From: Shewanella sp. TC10
GTDB taxonomy: Bacteria; Pseudomonadota; Gammaproteobacteria; Enterobacterales; Shewanellaceae
Direction of reading: 5' to 3'
Assembly: GCF_009663145.1 (NCBI RefSeq)
Contig: NZ_VKHR01000038.1
Span: 35-51,262, forward strand
DNA: 51,228 nucleotides
A model generated the notes under the pieces. It was not told where the DNA came from and made no database searches. It saw nothing but the letters and a program-made list of their open reading frames with translations. The position numbers were made by a program, and so were the translations under genes. How positions within the stretch are numbered: position 1 is the first letter of the stretch; every line of letters begins with the position of its first letter. Shown here piece by piece: positions 47,180 to 51,228 of the stretch.

Positions 47180-47539
47180 CTATAGACTGATTAACTGAGC
47201 CAATTCACGTTGTAGTAAGTCATCATCACCAATATTGAGCTCGATAATACGCTTTAAGTGGCTAATACTGTCTAAATCTATGTGCTGACACTCTAAACCT
47301 AAATGGTTTACCTCTTTATGAACAAGGACGGTGTCCATGCTTAATACAATATCGGATTCTGGGAGTAAGAAGCTTAATGCAACGCTTTGACCTTCTTCAG
47401 CCTCAAGTCCTTCAGGGGTGGAAACTAAAGCCCCGTTGATACTCAAGTCTAAAATATCTGTACGATAGGTTTTATCTTCTATATTCACTGAAGCCGTTGC
47501 CGCAAAAAGAGTACGGGTGAATTTTCTTCTTTCATCCAT
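47180..47539 (-). CDS. small PilZ-domain protein
   Basis: A 119-residue protein made almost entirely of one PilZ domain, a c-di-GMP-binding module. The N-terminal RRKFTR carries the RxxxR motif, and DLSINGA (about 31-37) the DxSxxG motif, followed by the expected beta-barrel strands. There is no signal or membrane segment. Stand-alone PilZ proteins act as adaptors for motility, pili or enzymes; the partner here is unknown. Its upstream flank carries a 7-bp tandem repeat. It is the second PilZ gene of the window. Confidence 0.88.
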   Translation of the reverse strand: MDERRKFTRTLFAATASVNIEDKTYRTDILDLSINGALVSTPEGLEAEEGQSVALSFLLPESDIVLSMDTVLVHKEVNHLGLECQHIDLDSISHLKRIIELNIGDDDLLQRELAQLISL

Positions 47540-47580
47540 AAAATGATATCCACTTATTGATGCTGCTGAGCAAGCCTTTT

Positions 47581-47622
47581 GCTTAGAGCTTAGAGCTTAG
47601 AGCTTAGAGCTTAGAGCTTAGA
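47581..47622. repeat. 7-bp tandem repeat, six perfect copies
   Basis: GCTTAGA is repeated six times without change and continues as a partial GCT. It lies about 40 bp upstream of the small PilZ gene (reverse strand), so copy-number change could affect its promoter spacing. Confidence 0.95.
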
Positions 47623-47750
47623 GCTAGCTATGTTACTTTAAAGAATACGCTATATAAAAATGAATGCCAATAAAGGCTTAATCAATTGTTATGGTGGTGA
47701 GTAAACAATACATTCTTGGCTAAATTATAAAAATTGATAAATTACCCGCA

Positions 47751-47780
47751 TAAAAAAAGAAGCCCTAGGCTCCTTTTTTA
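47751..47780 (-). terminator. Rho-independent terminator after the yjiH-like gene
   Basis: Read on the reverse strand, GGAGCC-TAG-GGCTTC (with one G-U pair) is followed by seven T. It ends the membrane-protein gene. Confidence 0.75.
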
Positions 47781-47798
47781 TTAACGATAATCGTTATG

Positions 47799-49157
47799 CT
47801 ACACAAGTAAGTGACCACATAGTGCAATAACAGGTAACGTCACTAAAGTACGTAGGATGAATACCACAAACAGTTCAAAAAAGTTTACTGGGATTTTACT
47901 GCCAATCAGTAATGCACCAACTTCACTCATGTAAATTAACTGAGTAACAGATAAAGCAGCAATCACAAAGCGAGTTAAATCAGATTCGATTGAACTAGCT
48001 AGAATTGAGGGTAAAAACATATCTGCAAAACCCACCACAATAGTGGTTGAAGCAACATCTGCTTCAGGGATTTGTAGCAACTCTAGTAAAGGAATAAATG
48101 GCATACCTAAGTAGTCAAATATTGGCGTGTTTTCTGCCAATACTAAAGCGACAGTACCAATAGCCATAACCACTGGAATAATACCGAATACCATATCTAC
48201 GACATTTTTAACGCCTTCTTGTAGTACATGTTTAACACCACCTGCACGGGAAGCTTTATTTAAGGCTTGCTCAAAGCCCCAAGACATAACACCATGACCT
48301 TGTGGGATCATTTCATCATCAGGGTGGCGAGGGGTGTTATCTATATATAAATCTTTTTTCCACGACAATGGAGGCAGCTTAGGTACGATAATCGCGGCAA
48401 CAAAACCTGCTAAACACACAGTTAAGTAGAAAGGTACAAATAGGTGTTCAAGTTGAACTTGAGAGATAACAACTAAACTGAAAGTAATAGATACTGCCGA
48501 GAAGGTAGTACCAATCACTGCTGCTTCACGTTCGGTGTATAAACGGGTTTCATATTGCTTGTTGGTCATTAAGATACCAACACTACCATCACCTAACCAC
48601 GAAGCCATACAATCAATGGCGCTTCTGCCAGGTAAGTTGAAAATTGGACGCATAAGCTTGGTTAGCATAGTGCCGAAAAACTCTAATAATCCAAAGTTCA
48701 GTAATAAAGGTAATAGCATTCCGGCAAAAATGAATACCGAGAAGAGTACTGGCAACAGATCATTAAGCACTAAAGCGCCAGTATCGGCTGAATAGATAGC
48801 CTCTGATCCTACTTCTAAGTAAGTGAGTACAATAAATACAGCACCTAAAATACGAACGATTAACCAAAATGGCGACACATTAAGTAGGGTATTTAGGAAA
48901 GGCTTCTCTTGCACCAACTTTGGCTTAATGACTTTAGTCAATACCGATATGATAGCCATAAAGACGACAATACAAGTGACGATTAATGGCAAAACCTCAG
49001 CGAATTGACTTTGTACCGCTTTAGACAGTATTGCAATTGGAATGGTAATCGCATCGTTATAGCTGATAGGCGTCATGAACAATAACAAACCGATCAGTGA
49101 CGGAATGATAAAGGTCAGTATTGTCTTTATGTTATGTTTTTGTTTTTCTTGAGTCAC
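47799..49157 (-). CDS. yjiH: YjiH-family nucleoside-recognition (GATE) membrane protein
   Basis: The 452-residue inner-membrane protein has about ten predicted membrane segments. It carries the nucleoside-recognition/GATE type features of YjiH: SAIDCMASWLGDGSVGILMTN in the first half and IVVGFADMFLPSILASS plus IYMSEVGALLIGSKIP in the second. Biochemical function is not established; the domain name comes from similarity to nucleoside transporter gates. The start is GTG at 49157, without a clear ribosome-binding site. A 16-bp inverted repeat lies about 70 bp upstream. Confidence 0.85.
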   Translation of the reverse strand: MTQEKQKHNIKTILTFIIPSLIGLLLFMTPISYNDAITIPIAILSKAVQSQFAEVLPLIVTCIVVFMAIISVLTKVIKPKLVQEKPFLNTLLNVSPFWLIVRILGAVFIVLTYLEVGSEAIYSADTGALVLNDLLPVLFSVFIFAGMLLPLLLNFGLLEFFGTMLTKLMRPIFNLPGRSAIDCMASWLGDGSVGILMTNKQYETRLYTEREAAVIGTTFSAVSITFSLVVISQVQLEHLFVPFYLTVCLAGFVAAIIVPKLPPLSWKKDLYIDNTPRHPDDEMIPQGHGVMSWGFEQALNKASRAGGVKHVLQEGVKNVVDMVFGIIPVVMAIGTVALVLAENTPIFDYLGMPFIPLLELLQIPEADVASTTIVVGFADMFLPSILASSIESDLTRFVIAALSVTQLIYMSEVGALLIGSKIPVNFFELFVVFILRTLVTLPVIALCGHLLV

Positions 49158-49227
49158 TTTATATATGCCTTAGCAATTGACCATATCATTATGGCTGATT
49201 GTGTCTTACCGTCCAGTGGGAAAATTG

Positions 49228-49243
49228 TTGAATGTCCATTCAA
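49228..49243. promoter_or_regulatory. operator-like inverted repeat upstream of the yjiH-like gene
   Basis: TTGAATG-TC-CATTCAA is a perfect 7+2+7 inverted repeat, 71 bases upstream of the yjiH-like start. The surrounding 443-bp gap (49158-49600) between divergent genes holds no other gene; the rest is AT rich with no clear signal. Confidence 0.4.
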
Positions 49244-49600
49244 TGATGCGTTAAGCGAGGCAAGGTTACCTGCTTATCTAGTCTATGTAAAACTATTCAC
49301 TTTAACGAATAGTTATTGAGTTATTTTGCGTATCTATATTCTATAGGGTTTGGTGATAAATGCACGGATTAATTTGTTTGTAATCAGTAGGTTGTGAAAT
49401 TGTTTTTGGCGGGTTTTGTTGGTGTTACTTTAATTGTTTGGGGCGTTTTGGGTTTGAGTTATTGTTAATCTCGAAATAAATAGATTATTTTTATTAAATT
49501 CAGATACTAAATATAATTGTTATAGATTAGATGTCGGTAGAGGTTTTATCTATTACGATTAAGTATGATAGATGCGAATTTATAAGGAAGTTGCTTAGCA

Positions 49601-50305
49601 GTGATAATTAATAAAACTGAAAAAATTGCTAGATTAGCTTACCTCTTTGGTTTGCTGGGCTTGTTCGGCCTTTTTCTTGGTATTGTGTTATCGGTTACTT
49701 TCGAATACATACAGTACGGGGAACAATATCGTTTTTTTCAGTTTTCATTAAGTGAACTGGGGACCTACAATCGGTCATCGACAGCAATACTTATAAATGG
49801 AGGACTATTTTTTGGTAGCCTCAGTTTAACCATGAGTTGTTTGTTTGGGTTACAAATGAGTAACCGCTTCAGCAGTGGTTTGATGTGGTTATCATTAATT
49901 GTGACTTTTATTTCCCTTGCTGCAATTGGTTTATTCCCACTGAATGTTCATCATTTACATCTGCATGCCGTCTCTATTTATATTTACTTTGGTTTTCTAA
50001 GTGCAGCTTTATGTGTTGTCGAATGTGCTATAGAACGAAAACCACCACTGTGCATGCCGTTTATTTTAAGTTGTTTAGTATTAATTATTCATGGCGCTAT
50101 ATTGTCACATGAATATTGGCGAGAAAGCTTAGGGGCTAAGCCCATTTCTGACGGTATGTTATTCCAAGCTATCGTATCGCAGTCGCCAAAACCTGAAGTG
50201 TGGTGGTTATCGATATTATTTTGGGGCAGTATTGTTTCAATGTGGCTTTGGATGCTGAGTATTTGTCGGTGGTATTTTTTACCCCACCGACAAGGTAAGA
50301 AATAG
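49601..50305 (+). CDS. DUF998-like membrane protein
   Basis: The 234-residue protein has about six predicted membrane helices (first at about 13-33, last at about 200-220). FSLSELGTYNRSS after the first helix and AAIGLFPLNVHHLHLHAVS in the middle are typical of the DUF998 family, whose function is unknown. The start is GTG, with AAGGAAG about 10 bases upstream. It converges with ubiV, with 11 bp between stops and no visible terminator. Confidence 0.75.
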   Translation: MIINKTEKIARLAYLFGLLGLFGLFLGIVLSVTFEYIQYGEQYRFFQFSLSELGTYNRSSTAILINGGLFFGSLSLTMSCLFGLQMSNRFSSGLMWLSLIVTFISLAAIGLFPLNVHHLHLHAVSIYIYFGFLSAALCVVECAIERKPPLCMPFILSCLVLIIHGAILSHEYWRESLGAKPISDGMLFQAIVSQSPKPEVWWLSILFWGSIVSMWLWMLSICRWYFLPHRQGKK

Positions 50306-50316
50306 ATTGGCTCAAA

Positions 50317-51204
50317 TTATACTTGTTGTAATCCTGCTTGGCCGAACCAATAGCCATTACAAGCTTGAGAGTTAGCTGTTGATAGCTGAGGTGAGCATAC
50401 TTTGTCTTCAGTGTTACTGGATAACTCATTGGCGAGTGCATTGACAATATTTAAGCATTCAAGACTGCTTGGCGACACTCTAAAGTAATCTACCCCCATC
50501 TGCTCCATTACCATCAACTCTTGCGTTAAATCAATACTGGCTGCCGATTGTGTTTGAATACCGTTAAGACGCAATAAGTTTTGCTGCTCTTGGGTTTGAG
50601 CTAAGATGCCTTTGGGGTGTTGCTGACAAATTGTGTCGCAATTATCTTTACTTAAACCAAAGTGTTTAGCGGTAAAACAGCGGGCAGAATGGGCTAATGG
50701 AATAAACCCGTGCCCCATCACTTCGACTTCAAAATTAGGCTTATTAGGATGATTAATGACCTGATTGAGCCAGGCTTTTGAAAGTTCATATGGCATGACA
50801 AATCGGCTCATGCCCATTGAGTGCAACAAATCTAAGCTGGTACGGTTATAGTTATTGATTGTCGGTCCACAAATAAAAGGTAAGTTGGCTTGTTTAGCCA
50901 CTTGTACGCCAGCCATGTCATTGGCTTCAATGCTGAATTCGCCATTTTCGACATATTTTTTTAATTCTGTAAGCTCTGATTGAGCTTCAATCAATGCCAT
51001 CGTTGATAACACGACTTGCTTGCCATGCGCTTTAAGCATGACTGCTAATTCAAGGTAGTCATTAAATTTGAGCAAACGACGTCGGCTGCATACGGTTTCA
51101 CCTAAATAAATCGTATCAACTTGGCTATTAGCGGCTTGTTGATAGAAATGTTCCATAGTGACTTTATCCCAGCAATAGCTTACTGGTGCGAGAGAAATCT
51201 TCAT
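50317..51204 (-). CDS. ubiV: ubiquinone biosynthesis protein UbiV (peptidase U32 family)
   Basis: UbiV works with UbiU and UbiT in oxygen-independent hydroxylation steps of ubiquinone synthesis and binds a 4Fe-4S cluster. The 295-residue product aligns with E. coli UbiV (YhbV) from VDTIYLGETVCSRRR and QVVLSTMALIEAQSELTELK to the end (ACNGYWFGQAGL). The four cluster cysteines are present: Cys39, Cys176 (SARCFTAKH), Cys189 and Cys193 (NCDTIC). The ATG at 51204 is chosen to match the family start; a TTG at 51207 directly precedes it. UbiU is expected just upstream, beyond the window edge; only 24 bases of that flank are visible. Confidence 0.94.
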   Translation of the reverse strand: MKISLAPVSYCWDKVTMEHFYQQAANSQVDTIYLGETVCSRRRLLKFNDYLELAVMLKAHGKQVVLSTMALIEAQSELTELKKYVENGEFSIEANDMAGVQVAKQANLPFICGPTINNYNRTSLDLLHSMGMSRFVMPYELSKAWLNQVINHPNKPNFEVEVMGHGFIPLAHSARCFTAKHFGLSKDNCDTICQQHPKGILAQTQEQQNLLRLNGIQTQSAASIDLTQELMVMEQMGVDYFRVSPSSLECLNIVNALANELSSNTEDKVCSPQLSTANSQACNGYWFGQAGLQQV

Positions 51205-51228
51205 CAATATTTACCTTACTGCCATTGG

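Overview
The window looks like chromosomal DNA of a marine gammaproteobacterium of the order Alteromonadales, most probably Shewanella. This rests on recalled protein similarity and gene order; no search was run. Housekeeping proteins align closely with E. coli, the DNA is AT-leaning, and two blocks that lie far apart in E. coli are joined here.

Region 1 (1-20.5 kb) is the ribosome/RNA block: greA, yhbY (reverse), rlmE-ftsH, folP-glmM, tpiA-secG, tRNA-Leu(GAG), initiator tRNA-Met, rimP-nusA-infB, rbfA-truB, rpsO, pnp and nlpI. It follows the E. coli order, except that a membrane GGDEF-EAL protein on the opposite strand sits between rpsO and pnp.

Region 2 (20.5-27.9 kb) is accessory. It holds a six-gene chaperone-usher pilus locus (two secreted pilin-like subunits, two PapD-like chaperones, an usher and a two-domain putative tip protein). 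A CsgD/VpsT-type LuxR-family regulator faces it and carries a near-match to the VpsT c-di-GMP-binding motif. Twin perfect palindromes lie far upstream of the pilus genes, and a 10-bp hairpin separates the main subunit from the chaperones.

Region 3 (28-45.7 kb) carries prfC, a TatD-family hydrolase (yjjV-like), then nucleoside uptake and salvage: a CNT transporter, a Tsx/OmpK-type porin and deoC-deoA-deoB-deoD. It continues with smp (reverse), serB, an alpha/beta hydrolase, a large two-PilZ protein (reverse) and radA. The yjjV-deoCABD-smp-serB-radA order resembles E. coli. A 263-bp MITE-like element sits exactly on the radA stop codon.

Region 4 (46-51.2 kb) has an orphan periplasmic binding-protein-like gene, a small PilZ protein (reverse), a YjiH-type membrane protein (reverse), a DUF998-like membrane protein and ubiV (reverse, its partner ubiU presumably just outside).

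Two themes cross the regions. One is c-di-GMP: a GGDEF-EAL enzyme, two PilZ proteins and a VpsT-like regulator beside pilus genes. The other is short tandem repeats with 13-, 14- or 7-bp units in several gene-flanking gaps, with unrelated unit sequences. Several genes start with TTG or GTG (ftsH, rimP, folP, pnp, smp, yjiH, DUF998).
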